This document shows positions 51,248 through 63,638 of a stretch of DNA of 64,000 nt, piece after piece. Numbering within the stretch: position 1 is the first letter of the stretch; the number at the start of each line of letters is the position of its first letter. Both the position numbers and the translations under genes were made by a program. The stretch spans positions 1 to 64,000 of the forward strand of contig NZ_JAKNUS010000002.1 in NCBI RefSeq assembly GCF_023155745.1, read 5' to 3'. The DNA is from Microbacterium kunmingense. GTDB taxonomy: Bacteria; Actinomycetota; Actinomycetes; Actinomycetales; Microbacteriaceae. Under the pieces are notes generated by a model. The model was not told the DNA's origin. It was given only the letters and a program-made list of their open reading frames with translations, and searched no databases.

Positions 51248-52762
51248 TCATCCTCCGATGTGCTCGACCAGCCGGCCCAGGCGACGCAGCGACTCGTCCT
51301 TCCCGAGGAGCTCCATCGACTCGAACAGCGGTGGTGAGACGCGACGCCCCGTTATCGCCACACGCGGCGGGCCGTACGCCACGCGGGGCTTGAGTCCGAG
51401 CTCGTCCACGAGAGCCCGCGAGAGGGCGTCCTGTACGGCCGCCGCGGTCCACTCCCCCGCCGGCACGAGCTCGAGGGCTCCGACGCACGCCACGAGCACC
51501 TCGCCCGCGGTGGCGGGCAGAGCGCTCAGCGCATCATCGTCGTACGCCACCTCGTCGACGAAGAGGAAGCCGAGCATTCCCGTGACGTCGCCCAGGAGCG
51601 GCATCCGCTCCTGCACGAGCGGAGCGGCACGGCGCAGCAGCGCCTCCTGATCCTCGGACGGCGGATCGGAGATCAGGCCCGCGCCGGCCAGGTACGGGAC
51701 GATGCGCGTGGCGAAATCGTCGGGCTCCAGCATCCGGATGTGATCGCCGTTGATCGACTCCGCCTTCTTCTGGTCGAAGCGGGCGGGGTTCGGGTTGACA
51801 TCGGCGATGTCGAAGGCTGCGATCAGCTCGTCGAGGGTGAAGACGTCACGATCGGCGGAGAGCGACCAGCCGAGCAGGGCGAGGTAGTTCAGCAGCCCCT
51901 CGGGGATGAAGCCCTTCTCGCGCTGGAGGAAGAGATCGGCACGCGGATCGCGCTTGGACAGCTTCTTGGTCCCGTCGCCGAGCACGAGCGGCATGTGGCC
52001 GAAGCGCGGGATGAACGTGGTCACGTCGGCGTCGATCAGCGCTCGGTAGAGCGCGAGCTGGCGAGCGGTGGAGGGCATGAGGTCTTCGCCGCGGAGGACG
52101 TGCGTGATCCCCATCAGCGCATCGTCGACCGGGTTGACGAAGGTGTAGAGCGGAATGCCGCCGGCACGGACGACGACGAAGTCGGGGAACGATCCCGCGG
52201 GGAAGGTCACCTCACCGCGGATGAGGTCGACGTAGGTGAGGTCCTCGTCGGGGACGCGCAGTCGCCAGGCGGGCTCGCGGCCCTCGGCGCGGTACGCCGC
52301 CTTCTGCTCGTCGGTCAGGTCGCGATCGAAGTTGTCGTATCCGAGCTGCTTCGCCCGCCCTGCCGCTTCATTGCGTGCGTCGATCTCCGCGGCCGTGGAG
52401 TAGCTCTCGTACACCGCGCCGGAGGCGATCAGCTTCTCGAGGACCCCGCGGTAGATCTCGTGCCGCTGCGACTGACGGTAGGGCGCGTGGGGACCTCCCA
52501 CCTCGACGCCCTCATCCCAGTCGATGCGCAGCCACTGGAGCGCATCGAGGAGCTGTCGGTAGCTCTCCTCGCTGTCGCGTGCCGCATCGGTGTCCTCGAT
52601 GCGGAACACCATCGTGCCGCCGTGATGGCGGGCGTAGGCCCAGTTGAACAGGGCGGTGCGGACGAGCCCCACGTGAGGCAGTCCCGTCGGGGAGGGGCAG
52701 AACCGGACGCGGACGTCGGAGCCGGTGGCGGTCGTGGTGCGGGGATCGGGCGTGGCAGGCAT
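51248..52762 (-). CDS. gltX: glutamyl-tRNA synthetase
   Basis: 504 residues, class I synthetase charging tRNA-Glu; in bacteria lacking GlnRS it also mischarges tRNA-Gln for later amidation. HIGH-like motif PTGLPHVG (25-32) and KMSKS-like KKLSKRD are present. The C-terminal anticodon-binding domain is full length. Located just upstream of tRNA-Gln and, before the island inserted, close to tRNA-Glu, so both substrates cluster with the enzyme. Starts 10 bp after the MFS gene, in an ilvE-FAH-MFS-gltX run. Confidence 0.97.
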   Translation of the reverse strand: MPATPDPRTTTATGSDVRVRFCPSPTGLPHVGLVRTALFNWAYARHHGGTMVFRIEDTDAARDSEESYRQLLDALQWLRIDWDEGVEVGGPHAPYRQSQRHEIYRGVLEKLIASGAVYESYSTAAEIDARNEAAGRAKQLGYDNFDRDLTDEQKAAYRAEGREPAWRLRVPDEDLTYVDLIRGEVTFPAGSFPDFVVVRAGGIPLYTFVNPVDDALMGITHVLRGEDLMPSTARQLALYRALIDADVTTFIPRFGHMPLVLGDGTKKLSKRDPRADLFLQREKGFIPEGLLNYLALLGWSLSADRDVFTLDELIAAFDIADVNPNPARFDQKKAESINGDHIRMLEPDDFATRIVPYLAGAGLISDPPSEDQEALLRRAAPLVQERMPLLGDVTGMLGFLFVDEVAYDDDALSALPATAGEVLVACVGALELVPAGEWTAAAVQDALSRALVDELGLKPRVAYGPPRVAITGRRVSPPLFESMELLGKDESLRRLGRLVEHIGG

Positions 52763-52772
52763 CCGTGCCAGT

Positions 52773-54065
52773 TTAGGCGTCCAGCCGGGCCCGTCCGCGA
52801 AGGGCCAGCGGGGCGAGGGCGGAGGTCGCGATCACCGCGACCGACACCGCCAGGGCGAGGCCGCCGTACCCCATCCAGCCGAGGACGACCCCGGCGAGGA
52901 TCGCACCGGCCGCGCCGACGAGGCTCATGAGGAAGTCGCTCAGCCCTTGGCGTCGCGTGCGGCGCGATTCCGCGGAGGCCTCCGTGAGAAGCGCCGATCC
53001 CGCGACGGTGGATGCGCTCCATCCGAGACCCAGGAGGACGAGGCCGACGGTCACCCAGAAGGTCGAGTCCTGGCCGAAGGACGCCGTCACGAGGGATGCG
53101 GCGAGGATCGCCTGGCCGAGGAGGATCGTGGGGATGCGACCGAGGCGATCGGCGAGGACGCCGAAGATCGGCGCCGCCGCATACATTCCGGCGATGTGGA
53201 GACTGATGGTGAAGCCGATGACGGTGAGGGTCGCGCCCTGGTGGAGGAGGTGCACCGGTGTCATCGCCATGACCGAGACCATCACGCCGTGCGCAGCCGC
53301 GATGGCGAAGATCGCGTACCGGGCGAGGAGGGGACGATCCGCGCGCGGCGCGATCGCCCCGGCGCCGTCGGCGCTTCGCCGAGTGACGAGATGCTGCGCG
53401 GTGAGCAACGGGTCGGGCCGGAGAGCGAGAAGGTACAGCAGGATCGCGAGGGACTGTCCGAGCACGGTGAAGACGTACGGTCCGGTGAGGGCGGGGAGGC
53501 CGAGGAGGTCGCCGATGGCTTCGCCCGGGCCGGTGAGGTTGGGGCCGAGGACCGCGCCGATCGTCGTGGCCCACACCACGATCGACAGGTCCCGCCCGCG
53601 GGTGGCGTCAGTGGCGAGGTCGGCCGCGGCGAACCGGGACTGCAGGTTCGCCGCCTGGCCCGCGCCCACTAGGAGGAAGGCGGCGAGGAGGAGCGGGAAG
53701 GATTGCGCCCCCACGGCGGTGATCACCCCCGCGACGCCGACGAGGGCGATCGCCATCCCCGCTGCCAGTGAGAGGCGCCGCCCGCGACGTCGCGCCCACG
53801 CGGCGAGCGGGACGGCGGTGAACGCCGTCCCGAGCGTCACCGCCGCCGCGGCCAATCCCGACAGCGACTCCTCTCCCGAGACCTCACCGGCGAGGATCGC
53901 ACCGAGCGAGATCGTCGCGCCGAAAGCGATGCCGCCGAGGACCTGTCCCGCCGAGAGCACCCACACGGTGCGGCGCTGGATGGCCGCGACGGATGCGAGA
54001 TCGCCCCCGAACCCGGGCACCGATCGCAGAGCGGACGAGCCCGCGGCATCCGGTCCGCCGGTCAT
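52773..54065 (-). CDS. MFS transporter
   Basis: 430 residues, 12 predicted membrane segments. MFS signatures are [19 protein letters not shown] between segments 2 and 3, and [17 protein letters not shown] in the second half. Resembles drug-efflux-type MFS proteins of actinobacteria; substrate unknown. ATG at 54065 overlaps the FAH-family stop (TGATG), indicating coupled translation; a GTG one codon earlier is also possible. Confidence 0.9.
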   Translation of the reverse strand: MTGGPDAAGSSALRSVPGFGGDLASVAAIQRRTVWVLSAGQVLGGIAFGATISLGAILAGEVSGEESLSGLAAAAVTLGTAFTAVPLAAWARRRGRRLSLAAGMAIALVGVAGVITAVGAQSFPLLLAAFLLVGAGQAANLQSRFAAADLATDATRGRDLSIVVWATTIGAVLGPNLTGPGEAIGDLLGLPALTGPYVFTVLGQSLAILLYLLALRPDPLLTAQHLVTRRSADGAGAIAPRADRPLLARYAIFAIAAAHGVMVSVMAMTPVHLLHQGATLTVIGFTISLHIAGMYAAAPIFGVLADRLGRIPTILLGQAILAASLVTASFGQDSTFWVTVGLVLLGLGWSASTVAGSALLTEASAESRRTRRQGLSDFLMSLVGAAGAILAGVVLGWMGYGGLALAVSVAVIATSALAPLALRGRARLDA

Positions 54066-54841
54066 CACCCCTCGCCGGCGGCGCGAGCGGTGTTGCGGAG
54101 GGTACCGAGCCCCTCGATCTCGACATCCACGGTGTCGCCCGCGGCGATCGGTCCCACGCCCGCCGGGGTCCCGGTCAGCACGACGTCACCGGGCAGGAGC
54201 GTGAAAGCCGCCGAGGCGTAGGCGACGATGTCGGCGACGGAGAAGATCATGTCGGTCAGCTGCGCGCTCTGCACGGTCTCGCCGTTGCGCCGGGTGGTCA
54301 GACGCGCAGATGCCGTGGGGTCGAATTCGGTTTCGATCGCCGGCCCGAGCGGGCAGAAGGTGTCGAACCCCTTCGCGCGCGACCACTGCCCGTCGTTGCG
54401 CTGCAGGTCGCGTGCCGTGACATCGTTGCCGATCGTGTAGCCGAACACGTGATCCAGGGCGCGATCGGCGGGGACGTTCTTGGTCACGCGCCCGATCACG
54501 GCCGCGAGTTCTCCCTCGAAGTCCACCCGTGCCGACTGCGGCGGCAGCACGATCGCGTCGCCGGGACCGATGACGGACGTGTTGGGCTTGAAGAACAGCA
54601 GCGGCTCGGTCGGCACGTCGTTGCCGAGCTCGGCCGCGTGGTCCTGATAGTTGCGACCGACGCAGACGATCTTCGAACGCGGGATGACCGGCGCGAGCAG
54701 CGTCACCGCGCCGAGCGGCACCCGCTCCCCCGTCGTGTCGAAGCCTGCGAACATCGGGTCGCCGGCGAGGACGACGAGTTCGCCGTCGTCGACGATTCCG
54801 TAGCTGATCGTGTCGTTGTGGCTGAAGCGGGCGACTCTCAC
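54065..54841 (-). CDS. fumarylacetoacetate hydrolase (FAH) family protein
   Basis: 258 residues. The C-terminal FAH domain shows SKIVCVGRNYQDHAAE, DFEGELAAVIGR (metal-binding Glu), YTIGNDVTARDLQ, KGFDTFCPLGP and LTGTPAGVGP. Members include acylpyruvases, oxaloacetate decarboxylases and hydratases of aromatic catabolism, so the substrate is open. GTG at 54841. It is often next to gltX in actinobacteria, as here. Confidence 0.92.
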   Translation of the reverse strand: MRVARFSHNDTISYGIVDDGELVVLAGDPMFAGFDTTGERVPLGAVTLLAPVIPRSKIVCVGRNYQDHAAELGNDVPTEPLLFFKPNTSVIGPGDAIVLPPQSARVDFEGELAAVIGRVTKNVPADRALDHVFGYTIGNDVTARDLQRNDGQWSRAKGFDTFCPLGPAIETEFDPTASARLTTRRNGETVQSAQLTDMIFSVADIVAYASAAFTLLPGDVVLTGTPAGVGPIAAGDTVDVEIEGLGTLRNTARAAGEG

Positions 54842-54877
54842 CCGCTCAGCCTAGCGATCACCCTCGCCGCCGGACGG

Positions 54878-55984
54878 TCAGCCGTCGAGGCGCAACAGCC
54901 AACCGTGGCGGTCTTCCCGCCGGCCGTACTGGATGTCGGTGAGCTCCTCGCGAAGCGACAGCGCGAGTTCGCCCACCGGCTGCTCGTCGAGGAAGTCCTT
55001 GCCCTTCAGCACCCCGATCGGGGTGACGACGGCCGCGGTGCCGCAGGCGAAGACCTCCACGATCTCGCCGGAGGCCACACCCTCGCGCCATTCGTCGATC
55101 GAGACCGCGCGACCTTCGACATGGTGGCCCCGGTCGATCGCGAGCTGGAGGATCGAGTCGCGCGTGATCCCCTCGAGGATCGACTCCGACTGGGGGGTGA
55201 CGATCCGCCCGTCTTTGTAGACGAAGACGATGTTCATTCCGCCGAGCTCTTCGACGTTGCGGTGCTCGTCGAGGAACACCACCTGGTCGCACTCGTTCTC
55301 GTAGGCCTCGGACTGCGGCAGGAGGCTCGCGGCGTAGTTGCCGCCGGTCTTCGCCGCTCCGGTGCCGCCCTTGCCGGCGCGGGAATAATCCTCGCTCAAC
55401 CAGATCGACACCGGCTGGACCCCGCCCTTGAAGTACGCCCCCGCGGGGCTCGCGATCACGTAGTAGTTGACCTTGTGAGCGGGCCGGACGCCGAGGAAGG
55501 CCTCTTTGGCGAACATGAACGGACGCAGGTACAGGCTCTGGTCCGCGCCGCCGGGTACCCACGAGCCGTCGACGGCGATGATCTCGCGCAGCGACTGGAT
55601 GAAGTAGCTCACCGGGAGTTCCGGGAGGGCGAGGCGTCGCGCGGAGCGCTGCAGACGTCGGCCGTTCTGATCGGGCCGGAAGGTGTGGATCGAGCCGTCG
55701 GCGTGGCGATACGCCTTGATCCCCTCGAAGATCTCCTGCCCGTAGTGGAGGACGGCGGCGGCGGGGTCCATCGCGATCGGGCCGTAGGGCTGCACGCGCG
55801 GGCGGTGCCACCCGCCTCCGACCGACCAGCAGATGTCGACCATGTGGTCGGTGAAGTGCGTGCCGAAGCCGGGGTTGGCCAGGATCGCGTCGCGCTCGGC
55901 CGGCGTCTTGGCCGCGAGGTTCTTGGTGACCGCGAACTGCAGCGGTGCGAGGCCGGTGTCGGGATCTGAATCGATGAGCGTCAT
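54878..55984 (-). CDS. ilvE: branched-chain amino acid aminotransferase
   Basis: 368 residues, fold-type IV PLP enzyme for the last step of Val, Leu and Ile synthesis. The PLP lysine lies in GAAKTGGNYAASL. FEGIKAYRHADGSIHTFRP, the ELGGMNIVFVY block and EVFACGTAAVVTPIG are family blocks. It follows leuB by 37 bp on the same strand. ATG at 55984 has GATTCCCC only, so the RBS is weak. Confidence 0.96.
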   Translation of the reverse strand: MTLIDSDPDTGLAPLQFAVTKNLAAKTPAERDAILANPGFGTHFTDHMVDICWSVGGGWHRPRVQPYGPIAMDPAAAVLHYGQEIFEGIKAYRHADGSIHTFRPDQNGRRLQRSARRLALPELPVSYFIQSLREIIAVDGSWVPGGADQSLYLRPFMFAKEAFLGVRPAHKVNYYVIASPAGAYFKGGVQPVSIWLSEDYSRAGKGGTGAAKTGGNYAASLLPQSEAYENECDQVVFLDEHRNVEELGGMNIVFVYKDGRIVTPQSESILEGITRDSILQLAIDRGHHVEGRAVSIDEWREGVASGEIVEVFACGTAAVVTPIGVLKGKDFLDEQPVGELALSLREELTDIQYGRREDRHGWLLRLDG

Positions 55985-56021
55985 GGGGAATCCTGAAGTC
56001 TGGGGCGCGGAGGTGTCCAGG

Positions 56022-57071
56022 TTACGCCTGGAGGCGTCCGACGATGTCGTCGCCGATCTGCGAGGTCGTTCGCGCGGCGCCGCCGCGGGCGGCGATGTCC
56101 TCCTCGACCGCGCGGGTGACGCGATCGGCTTCGGTGGCCAGACCCAGATGGTCCAGCATCAGAGCGACCGACAGGATGGCCGCCGTCGGGTCGGCCTTCT
56201 GCTGCCCGGCGATGTCGGGTGCCGAGCCGTGGACGGGCTCGAACATCGAGGGGAAAGCCCCCGTGGGATTGATGTTCCCGGAGGCGGCGAGGCCGATGCC
56301 ACCGGTGACGGCGCCGGCCAGGTCGGTCAGGATGTCGCCGAAGAGGTTGTCGGTGACGATGACGTCGAAGCGGCGGGGGTTCGTGACCAGGAAGATGGTG
56401 GCCGCATCGACGTGCAGGTAGTCTACGGCGACATCCGGATGCTCCGCCGCAACCTCGCGCACGATGCGCTGCCAGATCGCTCCGGCGTGGACCAGCACAT
56501 TGGTCTTGTGCACCCACGTGAGCCGCCGCGAGCGACGCTCGGCGAGGTCGAACGCATATCGGACGACGCGCTCGACGCCGAAGGCGGTGTTGACCGAGGT
56601 CTCGTTGGCGATCTCGTGCGGGGTCCCCCGCCGGATCGCGCCGCCGTTTCCCACATAGGGCCCCTCGGTGCCCTCGCGCACCACGACGAAGTCGATGTCG
56701 CCGGGGTCCGCGAGCGGGGTGACCGATCCCGGGTAGGTCTTCGACGGCCGGAGGTTGACGTAGTGGTCGAGCTCGAAGCGGAGCTTCAGCAGCAGTCCGC
56801 GCTCGATGTTGGCGTCCTTCAGCCGCGGATCCCCCGGCACTCCCCCGACCGCGCCGAGGAGAATCGCGTCGTGCGCCGCGATCGCGGCGAGGTCGTCATC
56901 GGTGAGGGTGTCACCGGTGTCGAGGTAGCGCCCGGCGCCGAGCGAGAACCGCGTCTTGTCGACGGTGACACCGTCGGTCGTGACGGCGTCCAGCACCTTC
57001 TCCGCCTCGGCGACCACCTCCGGGCCGATTCCGTCTCCGGGGATGACGGCCAGCTTCACCACACGCGACAT
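56022..57071 (-). CDS. leuB: 3-isopropylmalate dehydrogenase
   Basis: 349 residues, oxidising and decarboxylating 3-isopropylmalate in leucine synthesis. The N-terminus [17 protein letters not shown], substrate region [22 protein letters not shown], and the metal-binding [12 protein letters not shown] are intact. ATG at 57071 has AGGAG five bases upstream; an ATG five codons earlier lacks an RBS. Followed by ilvE. Confidence 0.97.
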   Translation of the reverse strand: MSRVVKLAVIPGDGIGPEVVAEAEKVLDAVTTDGVTVDKTRFSLGAGRYLDTGDTLTDDDLAAIAAHDAILLGAVGGVPGDPRLKDANIERGLLLKLRFELDHYVNLRPSKTYPGSVTPLADPGDIDFVVVREGTEGPYVGNGGAIRRGTPHEIANETSVNTAFGVERVVRYAFDLAERRSRRLTWVHKTNVLVHAGAIWQRIVREVAAEHPDVAVDYLHVDAATIFLVTNPRRFDVIVTDNLFGDILTDLAGAVTGGIGLAASGNINPTGAFPSMFEPVHGSAPDIAGQQKADPTAAILSVALMLDHLGLATEADRVTRAVEEDIAARGGAARTTSQIGDDIVGRLQA

Positions 57072-57114
57072 CGCACTCCTGTTCATCGGAAGCCTCGCCC
57101 GACGAACGGGTCGG

Positions 57115-58653
57115 TCACGAGGCGCGGGACCCCTTCAGAGTAGTGGCCGCCACCACCCCGGCGACGACGACCAGTCCCGCCCCGATGAGCGCGGTGACGC
57201 TCACCCCCGCGGAGAACGCCTGCGCCGCCGCCGCCTGCACGGCCTCTCCTGCGACGCCCCCCAGATCCGCCGCGGCCTGCACGGCGCCGGCGAGGGTCTC
57301 CTGGGCGTCGACGGTCACGGCGGCCGGGATACCGTCGGGCAGCACCAGATTCGCCCGGTAGAGAGCGGTCAGCAGACCGCCGAGCACCGTCGTCCCCAAC
57401 ACCGCGCCCAGCTCGTACGCCGTCTCGGACACCGCGCTCGCCGCACCGGCCTTGGCCGGCGGAGCGCTGGCGAGGATCAGCTCGTTGGAGACCGTCTCGG
57501 CCGCGCCGATTCCCATGCCGAGCGCGACGAAGGCGAGGATCAGAAGGCTCGGCCCGGTGTCGTCGCCGGCAGCGGCGATGAGGAGGTACCCCAGCACCGA
57601 GAAGGCCAGTGCTGCCGGCACGACCAGCCGGGGCGCGATGCGCTTGGCGATCGGCACGACCGTCAGCCCCGCCACGATCATGGCCGCCAGCCCCGGGACG
57701 AGCGCCAGCCCCGCTTCCAGCGGGGTGAGACCCAGAACGAGCTGAAGATGCTGGGCCACGAAGAACAGGAACCCCACGAGACCGACCACGCTCAGGAGGT
57801 TCACCGCCAGCGCACCGCTGAACGTCCCCACCCGGAACAGGCGCATGTCGAGCATCGGGTGCCGCACGCGGAGCTGGCGCCTGACGAACAGCACTCCGAA
57901 GCCGACACCCACGAGGATGAGCACGGGCGCGGGCCCCGCGATGCCGTGGACGGCGAGCTCCTTGATGCCGTACACCACCGGAACCATCGTCGCGAGGGAC
58001 AGCGCGATGCTGATCGGATCGATCCGTCCGGGGTGGGGGTCGCGACTCTCCGGGACGAGCAGGGGCGCGAGGATCAGCAGCGGGATGAGCACGGGGACGG
58101 CCATCAGGAACACCGACCCCCAGGAGAAGTGCTCGAGGAGGATGCCGCCGACGATCGGCCCGAGCGCAGACCCGGCCGAGAACATCGAGGCCCACACGGC
58201 GATCGCGAAGCGCCGCTGATCGCGATCGGTGAAGATGCTGCGCAGCAGGGACAGCGTCGAGGGCATCAGCATCGCGCCGAAGACCCCCATGCCGGCGCGG
58301 GCCGCGATCAGCCACTCGGCGCTGGGGGCGAAGGCGGCGAGGGTCGACACGGTGGCGAATCCCGTGGCCCCGAGCAGCAGCATCCGCCGTCGACCGAATC
58401 GATCGCCGAGGGTTCCCATCGTCACCAGCAGCCCCGCGAGGACCAGCGGATACGCGTCGATGATCCACAGCTGCTGGGTGCTCGAAGGAGCCAGATCGGC
58501 CGAGATCGCGGGCAGCGCGAAGCTCAGGACCGTGTTGTCGACCGATACCAGCAGCACGGGCAGCATCAGCACGACCAGCGCCGCCCATCCGCGCCAGCCC
58601 ACCCGCCGCCCGGCGGCGTCGGCGAGTTCGATCTCCTGGGTGAGTGTGATCAT
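57115..58653 (-). CDS. DHA2-type MFS multidrug efflux transporter
   Basis: 512 residues, about 14 membrane segments, EmrB/QacA type. [15 protein letters not shown] (motif D1 region), [17 protein letters not shown] (motif A) and [21 protein letters not shown] (motif C, antiporter signature) are present. A divergent TetR gene and a palindrome over its start region indicate ligand-induced efflux. ATG at 58653. It ends 43 bp before leuB; leuB may partly depend on its transcript. Confidence 0.93.
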   Translation of the reverse strand: MITLTQEIELADAAGRRVGWRGWAALVVLMLPVLLVSVDNTVLSFALPAISADLAPSSTQQLWIIDAYPLVLAGLLVTMGTLGDRFGRRRMLLLGATGFATVSTLAAFAPSAEWLIAARAGMGVFGAMLMPSTLSLLRSIFTDRDQRRFAIAVWASMFSAGSALGPIVGGILLEHFSWGSVFLMAVPVLIPLLILAPLLVPESRDPHPGRIDPISIALSLATMVPVVYGIKELAVHGIAGPAPVLILVGVGFGVLFVRRQLRVRHPMLDMRLFRVGTFSGALAVNLLSVVGLVGFLFFVAQHLQLVLGLTPLEAGLALVPGLAAMIVAGLTVVPIAKRIAPRLVVPAALAFSVLGYLLIAAAGDDTGPSLLILAFVALGMGIGAAETVSNELILASAPPAKAGAASAVSETAYELGAVLGTTVLGGLLTALYRANLVLPDGIPAAVTVDAQETLAGAVQAAADLGGVAGEAVQAAAAQAFSAGVSVTALIGAGLVVVAGVVAATTLKGSRAS

Positions 58654-58655
58654 TT

Positions 58656-58677
58656 CTATACCGTCCGGTCGGTATAG
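58656..58677. promoter_or_regulatory. TetR-type operator between pump and regulator
   Basis: CTATACCG (58656-58663), 6 bp, CGGTATAG (58670-58677): a perfect 8-bp-arm palindrome directly upstream of the MFS start and 40 bp before the tetR gene. Position and sequence fit a TetR-family operator controlling both genes. Confidence 0.85.
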
Positions 58678-58716
58678 TAACAGAACGACGTCGTCCCCGT
58701 CGATACGATCGAGGCC

Positions 58717-59262
58717 ATGAGCAGACCACCCCTCGCCCGCGAGAAGGTGCTCGACGCATTCGAAGCGCTGCTCATCGGCGAGGGGGAACGCGGCTCGACC
58801 CTCGACGCCACAGCTCGCGCCGCGGGGGTGTCCAAGGGCGGGCTGTTGTATCACTTCGCCTCGAAAGAGGCCCTCGAGCAGGCGCTCCTCGATCGGCTCC
58901 ACGTTCTCGTCGATGCCGACGTCGCCGCCACCGCGGCTGCGCCGGAGGGGCCGATCGCCTACTTCGTGCGCACCTCGGTGATGAACGACGACGCCCTGGA
59001 CCGGGCCCTGCTCGCCGTCGCTCGTCTTGCACAGGGCGGCAATGCCGCGGCGAGCGAGGCCCTGCGCGACGTCCGCGCCAAATGGGCCGATGTGCTGCGG
59101 CCGCACACCCGCGACGCCGCCGCTTTGGACCTGGTGATGCTCGTCAGCGACGGGCTCTACTTCAACAACGCCCTCGGAGGCGGAAACGTCCCGGGCCCGA
59201 CTCCCCGCGGAGGGGCCCTGGACGCGCTCATCGCCCTCGTCGAGCGCTCCGCGGGGGTCTGA
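58717..59262 (+). CDS. TetR family transcriptional regulator
   Basis: 181 residues. The N-terminal HTH (REKVLDAFEALLIGEGERGSTLDATARAAGVSKGGLLYHFASKEAL) is clear, followed by a helical ligand domain (TetR_C type). Divergent from the DHA2 pump with a palindrome between, so it is the probable local repressor. ATG at 58717. Its stop lies 4 bp from the convergent serA stop. Confidence 0.92.
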   Translation: MSRPPLAREKVLDAFEALLIGEGERGSTLDATARAAGVSKGGLLYHFASKEALEQALLDRLHVLVDADVAATAAAPEGPIAYFVRTSVMNDDALDRALLAVARLAQGGNAAASEALRDVRAKWADVLRPHTRDAAALDLVMLVSDGLYFNNALGGGNVPGPTPRGGALDALIALVERSAGV

Positions 59263-59266
59263 ACCG

Positions 59267-60871
59267 TCAGGCCGGCGTGATGTCGATCTGACGGAACAGG
59301 TCGGCGCCGGTCGCGCGGCGCATCTCGTCGAGGATCTCATCGGGCACCGGCGAGTCCACGGTGAGGACGCTCAACGCACGGCCCGTGCCGTCGGGCTGCG
59401 CCACCTGGAGCGCTTCGATGTTGATGTCGGCGTCGCCCAGGTGCTTGCCGTAGATCGCCACGATGCCCGGGCGGTCGGCGTAGCGCATGACGACGTGATG
59501 GCGGGCGATGGCCACCTCGATGTCGTAGCCGTTGATGGCGACCACCTTCGGGATCATCCTCGTCCCGGCGAGCGTTCCGGCCACCGTCAGCACCGTGCCG
59601 TCGGACAGGGTGCCGCGCAGGACCGTGATGTTGCGGTACAGCGGACTCTCGGCCTCGACGATCAGGCGCACTTCGATGCCGCGCTGTTCGGCGAACAGCG
59701 GCGCGTTGACGTACGACACGTTCTCGCTGACGATGTTGGTGAAGATGCCCTTCAGCGCCGCGAGCCGGTAGACGCTGACGTCGTAGGCCGCGAGTTCACC
59801 GCGCACCTCGATGTCAAGACTGGTCAGCGCGCCGTGCGCGAGCGCCGTGAAGAACTGGCCGAGCTGCTCCACCAGCGCGATGCCGGGACGCACGAACGGA
59901 TCGATCACTCCCCCGGCGACATTGACCGCGTCGGGCACGAGGTCGCCCTCCAGAGCGAGCTTGACCGAGCGGGCGACCGAGACCCCCGCCTTCTCCTGCG
60001 CCTCCTCGGTGCTCGCGCCGAGGTGAGGGGTGCCCACGACGTTCGGGAGGGACACCAGGCGCGCGGCGACGGAATCCGCCGCCGGCGGCTCGGTGGTGAA
60101 GACGTCCAGCCCCGCACCGGCGATCACCCCCGTGGTGAGCGCCGTGTACAGGGCGTCTTCGTCGATGAGGCCGCCGCGGGCGACGTTGACGACATAGGCC
60201 GAGGGCTTCATCAGGGCGAGCTGGTCGGCACCGATCATCCCCGTCGTCTCGGGAGTCTTCGGCATGTGCACGGTGATCGCGTCGCTGTGTCGCAGCACCT
60301 CGTCGAAGGGCAGCAGCTCCACCCCCAGCTGCTGGGCGCGCGCCGGCGTGACATAGGGGTCGTAGCCGACCACCCGGACCCCGAATGCGCGTAGGCGCTC
60401 CGCCACCAGCGCACCGATACGGCCGAGTCCGAAGATGCCGACGGTCTTCTCGAACAGCTCGACGCCCGTGAAGGCGCTCCGCTTCCACTGGCCCGCTGCC
60501 AGCGACGCGTGCGCGGCGGGGATGTGACGGGCAAGGCTCAGGATGTGACCGACCGTCAGCTCGGCTGCGGAGATCACATTGGATGTGGGGGCGTTGACGA
60601 CCATCACGCCCTGGGCGGTCGCGGCGGTGATGTCGACGTTGTCCAGGCCCACACCGGCTCGGGCGACGACCTTCAGGTCGGGCGCGGCCGACAGCGCCTC
60701 GGCGTCGATGCGCGTCGCCGAGCGGACGAGCACCGCTCGCGCGTCGGCGAGGGCGGCCAGGAGCGCGGGGCGATCGGTGCCGTCGACGTGTCGGACGTCG
60801 AAATCAGGCCCCAATGCGTCGATCGTGGCGGGAGAGAGCTGTTCGGCGATCAGGACGACGGGCTTCGACAC
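59267..60871 (-). CDS. serA: D-3-phosphoglycerate dehydrogenase
   Basis: 534 residues, the long actinobacterial type. Catalysis of the first step of serine synthesis. NAD-binding [16 protein letters not shown] is present, with the active-site His in [17 protein letters not shown]. An intervening allosteric substrate-binding domain (about 320-450) and a C-terminal ACT domain (about 455-534, [23 protein letters not shown]) give serine feedback control. GTG at 60871. In ilvBNC-serA-leuB order, a common actinobacterial arrangement. Confidence 0.97.
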   Translation of the reverse strand: MSKPVVLIAEQLSPATIDALGPDFDVRHVDGTDRPALLAALADARAVLVRSATRIDAEALSAAPDLKVVARAGVGLDNVDITAATAQGVMVVNAPTSNVISAAELTVGHILSLARHIPAAHASLAAGQWKRSAFTGVELFEKTVGIFGLGRIGALVAERLRAFGVRVVGYDPYVTPARAQQLGVELLPFDEVLRHSDAITVHMPKTPETTGMIGADQLALMKPSAYVVNVARGGLIDEDALYTALTTGVIAGAGLDVFTTEPPAADSVAARLVSLPNVVGTPHLGASTEEAQEKAGVSVARSVKLALEGDLVPDAVNVAGGVIDPFVRPGIALVEQLGQFFTALAHGALTSLDIEVRGELAAYDVSVYRLAALKGIFTNIVSENVSYVNAPLFAEQRGIEVRLIVEAESPLYRNITVLRGTLSDGTVLTVAGTLAGTRMIPKVVAINGYDIEVAIARHHVVMRYADRPGIVAIYGKHLGDADINIEALQVAQPDGTGRALSVLTVDSPVPDEILDEMRRATGADLFRQIDITPA

Positions 60872-60998
60872 AGGGGCAGACCTTCGGTGCGGGCGCGAGC
60901 GGCGACGAGCGGCTGTGGGATGTCCCGCCGCACACGGGGCGGGCAGGTGTCAGCCTATCGCGGGTGATCCGCGGCCTCTGACCGTGTGACGACGCGGC

Positions 60999-61340
60999 TC
61001 AGCCCAGGAGCTGGGCCCCGTACGTGTACGCGTACGCGAGGACGTTCACCCACAGCACGGCCACGACGGCGAGGCCGACAAGCATCACCAGGGCGAACGA
61101 GCCGAGGGAGCGCCGGTACCCGACCGCGAAGGCGACGCCGAAGGCCAGGATCGGGAAGACGATGGCGAAGCCGAGGACCGCCCATCCGAGGGCGTTCAGG
61201 CCGAGCGGGCCCGAGGCCTGCGCCACGAGCAGGGTCACCGCGTTCCACACCACGTAGGCGTAGAAGAGGCCGAACGCACCACTTGTGGCGACGGTGACCC
61301 AGACCGGGCGTCGGCGGACGGGGGCGGGGAGAGCGGTCAT
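60999..61340 (-). CDS. conserved membrane protein of unknown function
   Basis: 113 residues, three membrane segments (TVATSGAFGLFYAYVVWNAVTLLV, GWAVLGFAIVFPILAFGVAFAVG, FALVMLVGLAVVAVLWVNVLAYA). No family recognised. ATG overlaps the previous stop by four bases (ATGA), so it is coupled to the 188-residue membrane protein and probably acts with it. Confidence 0.75.
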   Translation of the reverse strand: MTALPAPVRRRPVWVTVATSGAFGLFYAYVVWNAVTLLVAQASGPLGLNALGWAVLGFAIVFPILAFGVAFAVGYRRSLGSFALVMLVGLAVVAVLWVNVLAYAYTYGAQLLG

Positions 61341-61903
61341 GATCCGAAGGCTCCCACGACGATGAACGGCCACGGAACGAGCAGGACGACGCCTGCGGCC
61401 AGGAGCACCCATCGCAGCCATGCAGCCGCACGGCGGGTGAGCGTGTACACAGCGGTGAACCACAGTGCGGGAGCCGCGACGGCGAGGCCGACGGCCGCGG
61501 CGTTGGCGGTGGTCCACACCGGTGGGGCGATGCCGTCGCCCGAGACGAGGAAGGACGCGATGCCGTGGACACGGAGTCCCCCGATCACCCATCCGATCGA
61601 GTAGAGCAGGTAGACGCCGCCGATGATGCCCAGGGCGATGAGCGAGGCGTTGCCCATTGCCCCACCGGTGTCGGCGGCGCCCGTGTCGGAGATGTCCGAC
61701 TCGTCGGCGACCGTGTCGCCGACGGTCGTGCCGGTGTCCGAGGAGGCGGCAGCCGGTTCCGTGTCCGGCGCACTCCCCTTCCCCACCGCCCGGTATCCCG
61801 GCGGCAGGACGGGGGCCGATCCCCCCGTCGGAGCGGGCGGGTCGACCGCGACAGGGTCGTCGTCGCCTTCCCACCGGAAGGCATCCTCCTCGCGCGATGT
61901 CAC
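61337..61903 (-). CDS. membrane protein of unknown function
   Basis: 188 residues. A hydrophilic, Asp/Ala/Thr-rich N-terminal half (about 1-85, including repeated SDTG/DTG units) precedes three membrane segments (LIALGIIGGVYLLYSIGWVIGG, AAAVGLAVAAPALWFTAVYTL, WVLLAAGVVLLVPWPFIVVGAF). The acidic part may be cytoplasmic. GTG at 61903. No family recognised; it precedes the 113-residue membrane protein gene with a four-base overlap. Confidence 0.75.
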   Translation of the reverse strand: MTSREEDAFRWEGDDDPVAVDPPAPTGGSAPVLPPGYRAVGKGSAPDTEPAAASSDTGTTVGDTVADESDISDTGAADTGGAMGNASLIALGIIGGVYLLYSIGWVIGGLRVHGIASFLVSGDGIAPPVWTTANAAAVGLAVAAPALWFTAVYTLTRRAAAWLRWVLLAAGVVLLVPWPFIVVGAFGS

Positions 61904-61958
61904 CGTGTCAGGCTACCGGGCCGCAGGCCCTCGCCACGCGACCGCGCCGCCGGACACG

Positions 61959-61995
61959 GAACCGGCGGGTCGCGAGGAACGCGACCCGCCGGTTC
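61959..61995 (-). terminator. terminator downstream of ilvC
   Basis: A perfect 16-bp stem (61959-61974 with 61980-61995) and 5-nt AGGAA loop, 27 bp past the ilvC stop. It ends the ilvBNC transcript. Confidence 0.88.
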
Positions 61996-62022
61996 GGATG
62001 CTCGGAGGGTTCGAGGTGCGGC

Positions 62023-63637
<1,615 letters not shown>

Positions 63638-63638
63638 C

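Noticed and set aside
61337..61903. Identity of the 188-residue protein as a DNA polymerase III gamma/tau subunit, a label sometimes given to such acidic proteins in related genomes
   Set aside because: It has no AAA+ motifs and has three membrane segments; it is an uncharacterised membrane protein.
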